Assembly (NCBI GenBank): GCA_028622995.1
Contig: JAJQJQ010000002.1
Location: 9,238,001 to 9,302,000 of the forward strand
DNA from: Panagrolaimus kolymaensis
Lineage: Eukaryota; Nematoda; Chromadorea; Rhabditida; Panagrolaimidae
Reading direction: 5' to 3'
Length of the DNA: 64,000 nucleotides
Under the pieces are notes generated by a model. That model made no database searches and was not told the origin of the DNA. It saw only the letters and a program-made list of their open reading frames with translations. The position numbers and the translations under genes were made by a program. Of the stretch, positions 33,756 through 46,016 are shown piece by piece (position 1 is the first letter of the stretch; every line of letters begins with the position of its first letter).

Positions 33756-34381
33756 TTTTTTGTTTTTTTGTTTCCCACCTTTTTTACATTTCCTTAATTT
33801 TTTTTTTCTCAAAAAGGCAAAAATTTTGTGTTCATACAGCAAAAATGAACTTGTGCCCTTTTGCCTCACTCACCACTCTCTCTTTCTCAAGGGAATAATT
33901 ACAACGTCTGAAATAATATTACTGCTACCATCTTTCCTTCTTCTCTTTTTTGATTCCCTACAAATGATGATGCTAAAATAAATATAATAATTAAGTAATA
34001 GCAGCTTTGGAGGCGGTGTGGTTTTTAAAGTTTTAAAAATTGTTTCTAAAAACTTGAGATTTTTTTAATGACATTACTATTGTTTGTTTATGAAATATTT
34101 TTGGGTTAAAAAAAGATGCAATTATTCAAAGAAATTTTTTAAATAATTTAATTGTTTTGTTTTTGTTGTTGAGAGTTATTTTATACAATAGTTAAAACAC
34201 ATTTATTTGAAGAAGAAAAAAACAAAAAAGATGCTAAAAGTTGGTCAAAGAAATAAATGGAAAATCAATGTTTTACAAATAAAGTTTTTTTTAAACGAAT
34301 AATAATTTATTTCGAAGTTATGAAACACTTTTTTCTTCTTAATTTGAAAATAATTATTCCAAAAGTTAAGGTTGAGAAGCA
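33756..34381. other. Intergenic, nothing recognised
   Basis: 5' flank of the sre-like gene. Several T- and A-rich runs; no gene was recognised. Confidence 0.45.
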
Positions 34382-34899
34382 ACCAAAATTTTAAAAAAAT
34401 TTAAAAGAATTCTTTAAAAATATTATAACAACGGACAAAAAAATTGGGTCTTCTCAAATTCCTATTGTGGTCATTGGCTGGTATACTGTAGTATGGTTGT
34501 CCTCTATCTTGATCTGATGGTCGAATCGGATTCCTTTGTTCTATATGTAGCTGAGCAGATCGATCTGAATTTTGAGAATGATGAGAAACGGATGCAATAG
34601 GAGTTCTTTCTTTTTTATAAATAGATGAAAAACCTCTTATTTTTTGATAAAGTTTTCAGGGTTGCACTTTATATCATAAGTATAATAAGCAGCGCCAATC
34701 GCTATCGCTTCATCGGGCTGTACATCAATAATATGTTGAGCATTTACAAACATCTTTTTCAGCATTTTATTGATCATGGGCGTTCGACTTCCACCTCCAA
34801 AGTGGAATACTTTATCAATGATGGCATGTTCATATTTCATATCATCAAGAGTTTTGTCAATAATTGTCTTTATTCGGACAATTAACTCATATGATAATC
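34382..34899 (-). pseudogene. Isolated Hsp70 C-lobe exon
   Basis: 34637-34899 on the minus strand starts after a TTTTGCAG acceptor. It reads LSYELIVRIKTIIDKTLDD, IIDKVFHFGGGSRTPMINKM and DVQPDEAIAIGAAYYTYD, matching the end of the Hsp70 ATPase domain (VGG-S-x-R-x-P ... NPDEAVAIGAAYYAA). It stops after PENFIKK, where the substrate domain should begin. A separate open stretch at 34382-34619 (SVSHHSQNSDRSAQL, Ser/Gln-rich) has no clear link. No upstream exons for the rest of the ATPase domain were found on this strand. Confidence 0.6.
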
Positions 34900-35677
34900 C
34901 TGCAAAATTTAAATTTCATATACGGGAATGATTTAAAAAATTTGAATTTTGAAGAAGAAAAAATACCATATGAATTTATTTTATGTTTTTTTTTATAATT
35001 TTCAAAATGAAACAATCCCATTCTCGAAACTAAGGTGAGCCATCTAAGAATAATTTTGAATTATAATTTTTTTCATCCTTTTTTTAAACATTTTTTCGTT
35101 AATCTTATTTTTAAACTTTCAGTGTTTCTTGTTTGTTATTTTCCTTCATTGAAAAAATAAATTTTTATTTATCTTTTTTAACAATGAAATCATTTTATTT
35201 TGTCATCTCAAAATTTTTTTAGCTAAAAAAGCTGTGTTTTCCAATGATGTTAGTTAAGCGTAAGATTCTTTTATCAGCAATACAAAAATTGAAAAATATT
35301 TTTAGTTTTCTTTTTTCATTTGTTTGTCAAATAAAAATCACCCAAACTTCTTCATTTTGAGAGAATGGTTCTTGTTTGTTTTTTTATCAGTTACTCCACT
35401 TTTTTAGGGCTCAAAATTTTTAATTGGCTTTGACAAAAGAAAAAAGAAATGCTTTCGTTAGACTGGAAAGTTATAAGCCATTAAAAAAGAATAATACTTA
35501 CTTTACCTTTCTGATGAAAATTTTTTTTATAAAGGTGTTCGTTCTTATCATATTTAAAGTAATACACAAACATAAAAGATGAAAGCAAAAAAGATTTTAT
35601 GGCTCTTATTTAATTCAATTATATTTTTGATATTAAGAACAGAACAGTTTTTCTTTACCTAAAAATTGAACTTGGGA
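34900..35677. other. Intergenic, nothing recognised
   Basis: AT-rich sequence between the Hsp70 exon and a CUB-like fragment. No gene or repeat was identified. Confidence 0.45.
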
Positions 35678-35960
35678 ATGTTGTTGGTGGGAATTTTGAT
35701 ATTTTCTTTAAGCATCTTTGTTAATTCCCAAAGTGATAAAAACATTTTTTGCAATGGAAGCTCTTCAACTATAACAATTCCAAGTGGTGATTATGTATCT
35801 TTCCGAACACCAGAATTCCCCAAAACAATATTATCCTCATCGCTATTATCACTACGTTTGTATTTATTGAAACATCAGAAACTTTAGTTTTATTTGAACC
35901 AAATATTTTATCATCACGTGGAACAACAAGAGTTTTGGAGGTCTACCAAGATTTGTTTTC
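35678..35960 (+). pseudogene. CUB-like secreted protein fragment with a frameshift
   Basis: ATG at 35678 gives a signal peptide (MLLVGILIFSLSIFVNSQ), then IFCNGSSSTITIPSGDYVSF and RTPEFPK, the start of a nematode CUB-like domain. The frame then goes off. A second frame continues ETSETLVLFEPNILSSRG and TTRVLEVYQ, typical of the middle of such a domain. No downstream exons follow. It is a relative of the gene at 46934-50144. Confidence 0.5.
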
Positions 35961-37222
35961 AGTTATTTTATCTCATTAAAACGAGCGTTTCATTAGTTTT
36001 TATAAACAAACAAGAAAATCTAAAATAAAATTAAAATATTAAAAATCACAATCTTTTAAATTAAATAAAAATATATGTCTGTGTTTTTTGTTTACGTTTT
36101 TGATTGAAAATTTTTTTGGCTCTTCGTTGCCGCAACGAAAAAAATCAATAAAAATATTTATTCAAAACAATTTTGTTTTCAACTTTAATTGGATGATTTT
36201 TTTAATGTTTTCTTCTTCTTTAAAAAAGCAAAATGACAAAATAAAATTTGTTAATGGATTCTTTCTATTCTTCATCAATGAATTCGACAAAAACATTTTC
36301 GAGTTTGTTTTTTAATAATGCTTTTAATTTTATTTCAAATTTAATTGTCATCTTAACTCGATTTGTTAAAAGCATTAAAGTCGTGGCTTACGAAAACTCA
36401 CACAAAAAAAGCATTGTATCTTTAGCATTTTGAGAAGAAAAAAATACTTTTATTGCTGCTTATTTCTCTCTCAAAAAAGGATCTTAAATCTTGTCGTGTT
36501 TTTTTGTTTTTCTACTTTTATTCTTCGTTCTTGTTGTTTTTTTCATTCTGGATCTACCAACTACAAAAATAAGAAAGAAAGTGTTAAAGAAATTGACAAG
36601 AGTAAATTTATAAATAAATATGAAACATTTTGAAACATTTTAGAAACGACCTTTTGTTTTTTTTCCTTTTATTCTTTTGCACAAACGAGTTTTTTTTCTT
36701 ATTTTCTTTTTAAATAAAAACTCAAAAAATACTATTAATCAATAAAAATGGTTTCTTTTTTTCTATGTGTGAGCACAAATAAAGGAAGTCGCTATCTTAT
36801 CAGGAGAAAAAAAATCGACAATAAAGCTATAAAATTATGCACAAAAAAAGAAGGAAAAATGAAGAGAAAAGGGCTAGCCCACCTGCATTTAAAAAATGTG
36901 TCTCAAAAAAGGTGTATACTACAATAAATGAGAATAAATATGTTCCCTTTAAATTAAAAAAAGAGAGTTCCTTGATAGTTAATGTTTAAAAAAAATTTCA
37001 AATTGAATGTTAACTCAGTTTTTTTTTTTGTTAAAATTTTGTCCATTTTGCTTTTCCATAATTTCTATGACCCTTTATTTTGCTACTTTCGACATAAACG
37101 TAGAAAACTTTTCATCCGCCAATGTTTTTTTCTGAAAAATCATTTACTTAATTTTAAATTTTATTATAGAAACGCTGGATTGAATACCATTTATTTATAA
37201 TAAAGCTCAAGAAAATCTTAAC
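35961..37222. other. Intergenic, low complexity
   Basis: T-rich stretches and degenerate pieces of the dispersed repeat (AATCAATAAAAATGG near 36738). The short open frames here lack domains and look like by-products of low complexity. Confidence 0.45.
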
Positions 37223-39750
37223 ATGGTATCAAAGAATGTAAAGGTTGAACCCATTGAACATGGAAAATCTTCAGGACCCTCACCACCCGGGTTGTTAATG
37301 CATTCACCCGAAAATGGTAAGAAAATAATAATAAATTAATTTATTTCAAATATTCATTAACTTTTTATAGACGTGGATTGGATTGCTGTGGATTTTGGAA
37401 ATTCCAAAATATCTGTTAGTTATTTTCACAATCAACAATATCAAGTATTTCGACTTGAAGATAGTAAGAAAAATAATTACCAATAAAGAAGATTTTGTAA
37501 ATATTTTTAGAAACAACTTACATGCCCGCATTTGTTACATTGAAGGGTAATGAAATGTTCGTTGGAAATGGCGCAAAAAATACTGAAGGACAACGAAAAA
37601 CAAATATTACAATGTTTGGTGAGTGTGTTTTGAATTTTTGGGTTAAACACAATTTAAGTTTTTAGACTTTCGAAGAATCATAAGTTCCAAGAAACTTGAT
37701 ATTCATGAAAAGCGTGAAAACTTTGCTGATGCTCTATATTTTCAAAATGAAACTTTTCGATTTCCATTGCTTCGGGCCATTTCAATTATTTTTCATTCAA
37801 TTAAAAAGAAAATTGAAACTGAATTTCGATGTAACTTGAAAAAAGCGGTACTCACATTTCCTACTGCTTTTGATCAAAGCCAACGACAATTGATAGTTGA
37901 TGCAGCTAAAATTGCAGGTTTTCAAATTCCTTCTATAATTAATGAACCGACAGCCGCTGCTATTGCTTATTATGCTGGTTCAGCAAAATGTGAAGAGCCA
38001 AAGACAATATGCGTGGTGGATTTTGGAAGTGGAAAACTTGATATTTCTCTTCTAAAAATTCACCAAGGAAAAATCGAACTTTTAAAGTCAATGTGTGACC
38101 TACAATTAGGTGGACAAAATTTTGATAAATGTTTGATAAATTATGTATGTGAACAAATCAAACTTCAGTACCCTCAACTTGAAATCCATTCAAAGCTAAA
38201 AACGATTATTCGAGAAAAATGTATTTGGGCAAAAGAATCGTTGAGTAATCGAAATGAAATAAAGTGAGTTTTAATCAACAAAAAAGAAAATTAAATTATT
38301 AAATGAATTTCTTTTTTAAGTATTGAAATTGATGTTGGTGAAGATGATATTTGTTTAGTTATAACTCGAAAGCTTTTTGAAAATTTATGTGAACATTTAT
38401 TTAAAAGATTTTATGATTTAACCTCTAAAATGGCTATACAAACTAAAGAGACCATATCAGAAGTCATGGTTATTGGTGGATCAATAAGAATTCCACGAAT
38501 TCAACAGGATATTCAACAAATATTCTCTCCAGCATTTATTAATAAAGTTTTTAATCCTGATGAAACCGTTGCTAAAGGTGCGGCAATTTATACTGCATCC
38601 ATTTTTGGTAAATTAAATTTTCTTATACCTTTTTTAATTTATAAAAACAAAATTATAAATTTATGTTTTAAGGCTTTATTAAGAAATTGAATGTTCATGA
38701 TACCCTTCCAGCAGGCAATGATGTCTTTCAAAATGCTAAACTCCAATATTTTGTTGATGAAAATGGGAATGTATTAAGAAAATTAATCGAATCGCCGCCG
38801 CTTCATTCATCAGCGGCAACAAATTCATATTTGGATAAAGAAGTGTCACAATTAAAAGTTATGTTTGAAATAAATCAAAATACTAGTCAACGACTAGAAA
38901 TTCTTGATAAACACTCAACATTTATTAAAAAAGTTCAAAATTTAATAAATCGAGCAAAGGTATTTACAAAATAATTTTAGTATATTTATTTTTTAAAGGT
39001 CATAAGTTTTTTTAGGATCCAATGTTTGAAGAATTTAGTAAAACAAATTTCCAACCAATTGTTGCTAAAGATTTTGTTGAAAATGATTTTGATAAATTAT
39101 CCGACGAAACTGTCAATCCAAATAATCTTTTAAAAAATGTATCTGAGTTGGAAAAATATATTCCACAGGTTGAATTATGTTTAAATGCAATACAAATTTA
39201 TCATAAATGCGTAACAAGCGAAGTTGATTTTATTTTTTTATTATTTTTTTAAACTAACACTTTTAGTATTCTACTTTATCTCACGTAGAAACAATTGATT
39301 TAAAAAATCGTGTTAAGAAGTTATGTGCTTCTACAGAAGGAAAAAATTCGGAAACTTTCAAATTTTATGAAAATTATTTTGCTTGGTTTGATTATTTTTG
39401 GAATTTTAAAAATGAAATAAGAGATTTGGAAAAAACGGTATGTTTGAAATTGTTTAATTTTATTGTTAATTACCAATATATTCATTAGCTTTTCTTTTCT
39501 ATTTTTTTACTATAATATTAATACGAATCATTTGTTTCAGGAAATACACAACACTGAAGCATTGCAAAAACTTAAAAATATTTCCGATAAAATGAAATAT
39601 TGTTTGGACAATTTTAATAATCAACGTCGTTATTTTGAAAAAGAAAAACTTGATAACGCAATAATGAAAGAAAAAAATTTATTATATATTAAGCCAGCAG
39701 TGGAAGAGAAGAAAAAATATTGTTACTTTAGTAGCTATGGCCATTTTTAA
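37223..39750 (+). CDS. Divergent Hsp70-like protein with helical C-terminal region
   Basis: Nine exons: 37223-37316, 37371-37463, 37511-37618, 37666-38263, 38321-38607, 38673-38959, 39016-39222, 39267-39437 and 39541-39750; about 684 residues, in phase. The exon-7 donor is uncertain (GTTGAT, or GTAACA 12 bases earlier). The ATPase domain is recognisable: KKAVLTFPTAFDQSQRQLIV, IINEPTAAAIAYY, DLQLGGQNFDKCLINYV, VMVIGGSIRIPRIQQDI and NPDETVAKGAAIYTA. But phosphate-1 is WIAVDFGNSKIS instead of GIDLGTT, and phosphate-2 is VDFGSGKLDIS instead of DLGGGTFDVS, so ATP hydrolysis may be impaired (inference). After it, the beta-sandwich substrate domain is replaced by about 320 residues of mostly charged helix (LEILDKHSTFIKKVQNLINR). 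It lies 225 bp upstream of another Hsp70 gene. Confidence 0.8.
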
Positions 39751-39975
39751 TATCCAACTTTAATAATAAACGACGAAGAACTAATTATAAATACAATAAT
39801 TTAAAAATAGTAAAAAATTTGTTGTCGCTCGTTTCTTTTTTTTATAAAATAAAAATTAAGTTAAACTTTTTTGGTTTTCTGATAAATTCAAGAGCTTTGA
39901 TTGCTTTAAATATATATATATATTTTTTTAATATTATTTACTTTATTTTCTAACTTTAGTTTGCATTAGACAATT

Positions 39976-41748
39976 ATGGTTTCTGCTGGAATTGATCTTG
40001 GTACAACCAATTCTTGTGTAGCTGTTTATACTGATAATGGAGTTGAAGTTCTCATAAATGAATTAGGTAAATAATGGCAGTTATTCAAAGCTTAAAATTG
40101 TTATAAATTTTCTTCAGGAAAGCGTACGACTCCATCCTATGTTCTTTTATTGGATAATAATGACGTCGTTGGGGAAGAAGTAGTGGGTGAAGCAGCGAAA
40201 GAATCCCCATCAAAACATAGTGAAAGCGTAATTTATGGTAAAAAAAAGTTAAATTTTTGTATTACCTTAAGCATTGACTTTTTAGATTCTAAAAGGATGA
40301 TCGGAAAAAGCTTTTCTGATCCCGTTTTACAAGATGACATAAAACGATGGCCATTTCTTGTAAAAAATGACGGCTATGATGCTCCTCAAATAGAAGTCTC
40401 TAAGTTTAAAAATGGAATAAAACAATTTTCACCAGAAGAAATTTCAAGTTTTATTTTGAAAAAAATGAAAAAGATTGTTGAAGAGCAATATCTTGGTCAA
40501 GGTAAAACTTTAACCGAGGCGGTCATAACTATTCCAGCTTATTTCAATGATGATCAAAGAGAAGCCACGAAAACAGCTGCAAAAAAAGCTGGCTTAAAAG
40601 TTTTACGATTAGTTTCTGAACCTTCTGCAGCAGGTTTTGCATATTGTTATCATCGGCTTAAAGAACGAAATAGCCATGGTAGAATCTTATTAGTATATGA
40701 TCTTGGTGGTGGAACCTTTGATGTTTCATTAATGAAAATTATAAATGGTGATATTGAAGTTATCGCTGTTAGTGGCGATACTCATCTTGGTGGAAATGAT
40801 TTTGACGCAAGATTAATAGATTTTTGTGTAAAAAAATTTATGGAATTAACTGGAGAAGATGTTTCAAATAATAAACGAGCTCAATGGAAATTGCGAATAA
40901 CTTGCGTAAAAGCTAAAGAACATTTATCTTCAAATCATCAATATGAGTAAGCAAATTTTTTTTTTAAAGTAAAAATATATGTAACTTTTCTAACAATAAA
41001 TAACAATCAAAACAAAAAAATAATTTAGAATGGAAATTGATGCACTTCAAATGGAAAAAAACTTTGATTACACTATTCGAAGAAGTGATTTAGAAACCGC
41101 TTGCCAAGATTTGTTTGATAAAACAATGAAAATAGTGCAAAATGTTTTAACTGACGCTAACATTTTGCCAACTGAGGTTGACGAAGTTTTATTAGTTGGA
41201 GGCTCTTCTCGAATTCCAAAACTACAAGAAATGTTAACAACTAAATTTGGAGAGAAAAAACTTACAAAATCAATTAATGGTGATGAAGCTGTAGCATATG
41301 GAGCTGCAATTCAAGCAGCCATAATCAAAGGGGAAATTAAACAAGAATGCAATATAAAGCTTGTTGAAGTTACATCACATTCAATACAAATAAGCACAAC
41401 TACAGGTTGTTTTACTATGATACCAAGAAATACAAAATACCCTACAAAACAAGTTAATATGTTTTTTACCCCTACCGCTAATAAAGTGAGAATTGGAGTA
41501 AGTTTATCGAATATATTAGTAAATAATAATAACACACTTTTTAGGTTTATGAAGGAGAAAGTTTAAAAGAAGAAGAAAATCATTTATTGGGTCAATTTAT
41601 TTTAACTGGAGATTTTCCCGCTTTAGCGGACCTTGAAGTTACATATGATATGGATGCCAATGGTATGCTTCATGTGACATCCAAAATTGTTTCAACTGGT
41701 AAATCAGCTGACATGACTATCGATTACAAAAGGAAAAGGACGAGCTAA
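39976..41748 (+). CDS. Hsp70-family chaperone, shortened (no lid domain)
   Basis: Five exons: 39976-40066, 40118-40237, 40286-40946, 41029-41497 and 41545-41748; 514 residues, in phase. All ATPase motifs are present: AGIDLGTTNSCVAVY, AVITIPAYFNDDQREAT, VYDLGGGTFDVSLMKI, GDTHLGGNDFDARLID and VLLVGGSSRIPKLQEM. The substrate-binding beta domain follows in diverged form (KLVEVTSHSIQISTTTGCF where Hsp70s have DVTPLSLGIE; then VYEGESLKEEENHLLGQFIL and LEVTYDMDANGMLHV). The protein ends KRKRTS, about 120-130 residues short of a usual Hsp70: the helical lid and the EEVD-type tail are absent. A cytosolic location is likely, since there is no signal peptide or retention signal. Confidence 0.88.
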
Positions 41749-44700
41749 ATTTAAAAAGTTTTTCTATAAACGATATAATTTTTTTCTATATCCGTCATTA
41801 AAAAATAATAAAATTAAATACAATAATAACATATCAAAAAATCGAAATTTTCCAAATTTTTTAAATATAAACATAAAGTTTTTTTAAATACACTTCTGCC
41901 AAGATAAAGCAGAACTTGCATATTAAAAAGACGCTTTCATTGCATATGAAATTAATTTTTAGTTTTTAATTTATTTATTGATCACTTTACCTACCATATT
42001 CCATCTTTTTTAACATTTTTTGAAGTTAATATTTTTTTAAAAATTTTAGAAAGTAAAGTTTTGCACCATAAGTTAAACTGAAAAGTTTGCTTATGTTCAT
42101 TTTATGCTTAGCAAACCCATGCTTTTTACACGTTTTTCTTTTTCTAGAAGTTTCACGAAAATTTAAATAATATAAATGGAAAAAATAAAGAACTAAAATA
42201 TTCAAAATTGCCATCGCACAAAAAAGAATGTGTCTGCTTTTTATTATTTCCAATGCTGGTTGAAAAGATTTATTTTAAGCGTCTTTGTGGTGTCGAAAAA
42301 AATCAATATGGAGCTTTGAATAAAAAATTTAGTTTTGACCTTTAATGCCGATGATTTCTTACTTTGTTCATTTTTTCCAATAAAAAAGAAAGAAAAAAAA
42401 GAAAGAAAATGTCAATGAAATTACAGATGCTAATAGATCCTTCCTTTGTTTCTCAAAGTTTTAAAAGACAAAGTTTTTTGATTTACCATGCTTTTTCTAT
42501 GAGTTAAATATTACTTTAATTTCAAAATTATTTCTATGTGCGTTTTCTTTATCACCATCAAATAAAATGCTTCAAAAAATTGGGTCTAAGCCAGTTACTT
42601 TTCCCAAAAAAAGAGTGAAATTTATTTTAAGTTACATATACCATTTATTTTTTAGTATGGCGTTATTCTAGCTCCATTATTCAGACTTTCAACGTATATT
42701 TTATTTAAATCTTCAAGATTTTAACTTTATAAAAAGCATAGAATTTCTAAGAAAAGGAAAGAAAAAGGATTGAAATATTCAAAAAATAGAAAACACAAAA
42801 TGAAATAAATGCAAACAGTCATCATCGCTGTTGATCGCTTTTTTCTTCTGCAGCCTGTGTAAAAAAATTTTTTTCTTCGTGTTACAAATAAAAAATGGAA
42901 GTGTTTTCCTTTTACACTAAGCTTTGTTTTGGCAATGAATGAGTCATAACGCAAGTTTAAAAAAAACAATAAAACATCTGGGGAATATTTTTTCAGCATC
43001 AAAAAAAGAAAATTATTTTTAAATTTAATTTTTCCTGCAAATAACTGTTTTTTTTTTCTCTCTAAACGTCAATTAAATGACCACGCATGAATGAAGTTAA
43101 ATGCAAATATTAATAAATGATTAAATTAAATTTTTTTCTTTCGATGTTTCAAATTAATCGAAGCATAAGATTTTTTGTTGATTTTTTGAATCTAAAAATT
43201 AGTCCACGAATGGTAAAAAAAAACAAGTCGTTTCATTTAAAAACTTTTGAAAGAAAAAAGTCTTTTGTTCTTACATAAAAAAATGAAAGAAAGAATTTTT
43301 TATTCCTTAAATTTTTGTCTCTCTTTTTTTTCATTTGCGCTGATTCTCGTTTGTTTTTTTTATTCAGCAATCAGTTTGAAAAAATTGCAAGCTGTTGCTT
43401 TTTTTCACGAAAAAAACTTTTGTTTCGTAGTTTTTTTTGCTGGCTGCTTTTTTTCTTTATTCGCTTTTCGCTTCTTTTTTTTTGATGGTTTGAATATTTA
43501 TTTTATTATAAATTTTTTTTTATCTTTTTTGAATAAATTTTAAACCTATGAAAACAAGAAATAAAATTGCCAAAATTATAATTATTATAGTTTTTTTTAA
43601 ATGATGTTTAATAAACTTTAAATCTATTAAAAAGTTTGTGATCAAATTAATCTATTGTCCCGAAAAATTCAATAAATGTGACATTAAAAAGAGTTTTATT
43701 CACCACGCTAAACCATTTTTCGACATGAATTATAATAATTTTTTGAATCATTGAAAGAAAAAAGTCGGTTTAGCAAATTGCAATCAAAATATCAAAATTG
43801 TTTTATGTTTTTTTAAACACATTTAAGCTCGATGAAAAAGTGTAATGTCTTTGAAAATCAAAACAAAAGGATTAAAACAATAGTCAGTTTCATGCATTTT
43901 ATCCACCCTCTTTTTTGTGAACCATTTGTTTTCAAATATAAATCTTATTTTATATATATATTTTTTGTTTTTAAGCTATGAATAACCAAAAAAATTATTT
44001 TTAGTTGAGAAAGAAAAGAAAACGCATCGGTTGAGTAATGTTTTTTTACAAAAAAACTTTTTACATCAAAGAAATGCTTTCCTAAAAAGACGCACAAAAA
44101 TTCAAAAACCATTCCATTTGAAAATAAAAATGTTTCAACTTTTCTTTAAAAAATGAAGCAAACTTCTTTTTTATATTTTCTCCTTTTCTTTCAAACTCGC
44201 ATAAGTTTTTGAATATTTCAATTATATTTTGTTTTTTTCAACAAAAATTTCTTTGAAAAACGAATGATTGAAAATAAAACTTTGAATTCTTAAATATAAA
44301 AAAGAAAAGTTTAGAAAGTTAAAATCTTGATTCACGATTTTTTAAAGAAGCTTTCCTGCTAAATGTATGCACAATAAACCCTATGTCAGAAAGACTGTGG
44401 ATGCTCAAACCACAATTATTTTTTTCTGATCCCCATGTACGAACAATTCCATTTTAAATGTTTTTTGATATATTGGTTGAAAATCATAATTCTTAAATTA
44501 AAATTATTTAAGGTTTTTCGAACGCATTTAAGAAAAAATTCTTTTATTAATATTTAAAAATCCAATGTTTATCAATGAAATGAAGTTAATAAATTATTGG
44601 AGAAACAAAATTAAAAAAAAGTTTTAATATTATCGCACATCCAGACATAGATTATCTTTCTTTTCATTATTTGATAATAATCTCCAGATTTCAGCTTTTC

Positions 44701-45924
44701 TTTCTTTTTTTCATAATGATTGGGCCACTGGAATCTCCTTTTCCTTAAATTATTTAACGTGACTTCTTCTAACCACTTTTTTTGTCATTTATATTATTTT
44801 TTATAATTTTACTGCTTAATTTTTTTTTATTTATTATTAATGTTTATCGACAAAACACATCATAATTTAAATGGAATTTCTTTATTAAATATATTTTATT
44901 TGAAAAAAATATAAACTAAAATATTAAAAAATGGGCTAGAAAAGAGCGAGTACGTTATCTTGCAATGGTCTTTTTTATCGACTATTTCGCTTTTTTCTTT
45001 TGAATATTTTATGCTTGGTTTTTTTGTTTAAGAAAAATAAAACTCAAAACCTTTTTGATTCAATATCTAAGTTTTGGTAGTTTAGAAATAATTTCAAGTA
45101 GCATATTTAAAGAATTTTAAAGAAATGAATTTTAATAACCGAGAAAAAATATGCACGAATAAATAAATAATGTGTGACGAAAAACTACAACCACCAGCCA
45201 ATCTAAATTTTTAATCTCCTCCAGTTCAATATGGTATTATGCGATATAAATAAGTTGAAAAAGAGTATTTTGACTTGGACAGCAAAAAGTTTAATTAGAT
45301 TTTAAGCTATGATGCATCAAATTTTGATGAAAAAATAAAAAAAATATTTAAAAGAGAAATTGCATGTGTCATCATCATTCGACAACGCGTTAACAAGACA
45401 AAAAATGCTGCATCTTTTACCAAAAAAGAATGAGACTTTTATTTTACAATTTTTTTGTTTTTTTCTTTCACTAACTTTGTATTTTTTTGTTTTTGTACGT
45501 TTTTTGAATATATTGTTTTCAGTAAATCTAAGAAAACCTGAACTCCCATAAAAAAAGGATTGTAAAGTTTCCGTTAACCAGCTAAATTTAAAATTATTAA
45601 GCAAATTCCAAATATTCTTGAAACCTTTTTGAAATGTATTTTCTATGATTAAAATGCAGATATTTCTTCAAATTTGTGTCTCACTGTAATAACGGATAAA
45701 TTAATTTTAAAACATTTGAAAAAGCGATCCATGAAAATTTATACAAAAATAAAGTTTGAAAAAAATAAAGCAAAAAAAAAAATTGCAGAACCATAGAAGC
45801 TTTTATTTTGTAGTTTGGTTCTCTGTTTTTTGATTTTTTAACTATCGTGGCTTCATTTTAATTTTAAATATTTTGTTTTGCTTTGCTCTTTATTGTTATA
45901 AATAAAAAAGAAAAATTTTATTAA
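41749..45924. other. 4.2-kb gene-free, repeat-rich stretch
   Basis: I see no gene. Open frames here are short and Phe/Lys-rich, from T and A runs. It contains instances of a dispersed degenerate repeat, such as GTTTCGTAG at 43425 followed by TTTGAATATTTATTTT near 43490. An inverted instance (AAATATTCAAAAAATAG) is near 42771, and further TTTTGAATATTTTAT copies are at 44210 and 44998. Confidence 0.5.
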
Positions 45925-46012
45925 AGGGAGTGTCTCAGCAAACGAGCAAACTTCTTACAACGGGTGTTCCCAGCCGCTGTAAGAAGTTTGCTCGTTTGCT
46001 GAGACACTCCCT
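45925..46012. mobile_element. Palindromic MITE flanked by TTAA, family A copy 1
   Basis: An 88-bp hairpin. The arms are perfect inverted repeats of 35 bases starting AGGGAGTGTCTCAGCAAACG and ending in its complement, with a short loop containing ACGGGTGTTCCCAGCC. It is flanked by TTAA on both sides (45921-45924, 46013-46016). The ends and the loop motif are shared with the element at 56139-56398. TTAA duplication would fit piggyBac-type mobilisation. Because the flank is palindromic, a TA duplication with one extra base in the repeat cannot be excluded. Confidence 0.8.
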
Positions 46013-46016
46013 TTAA

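Noticed and set aside
43247..43543. 98-codon Phe-rich frame that looks like a membrane protein
   Set aside because: It comes from T-runs within the dispersed repeat; no start context or homologous copy keeps the frame.
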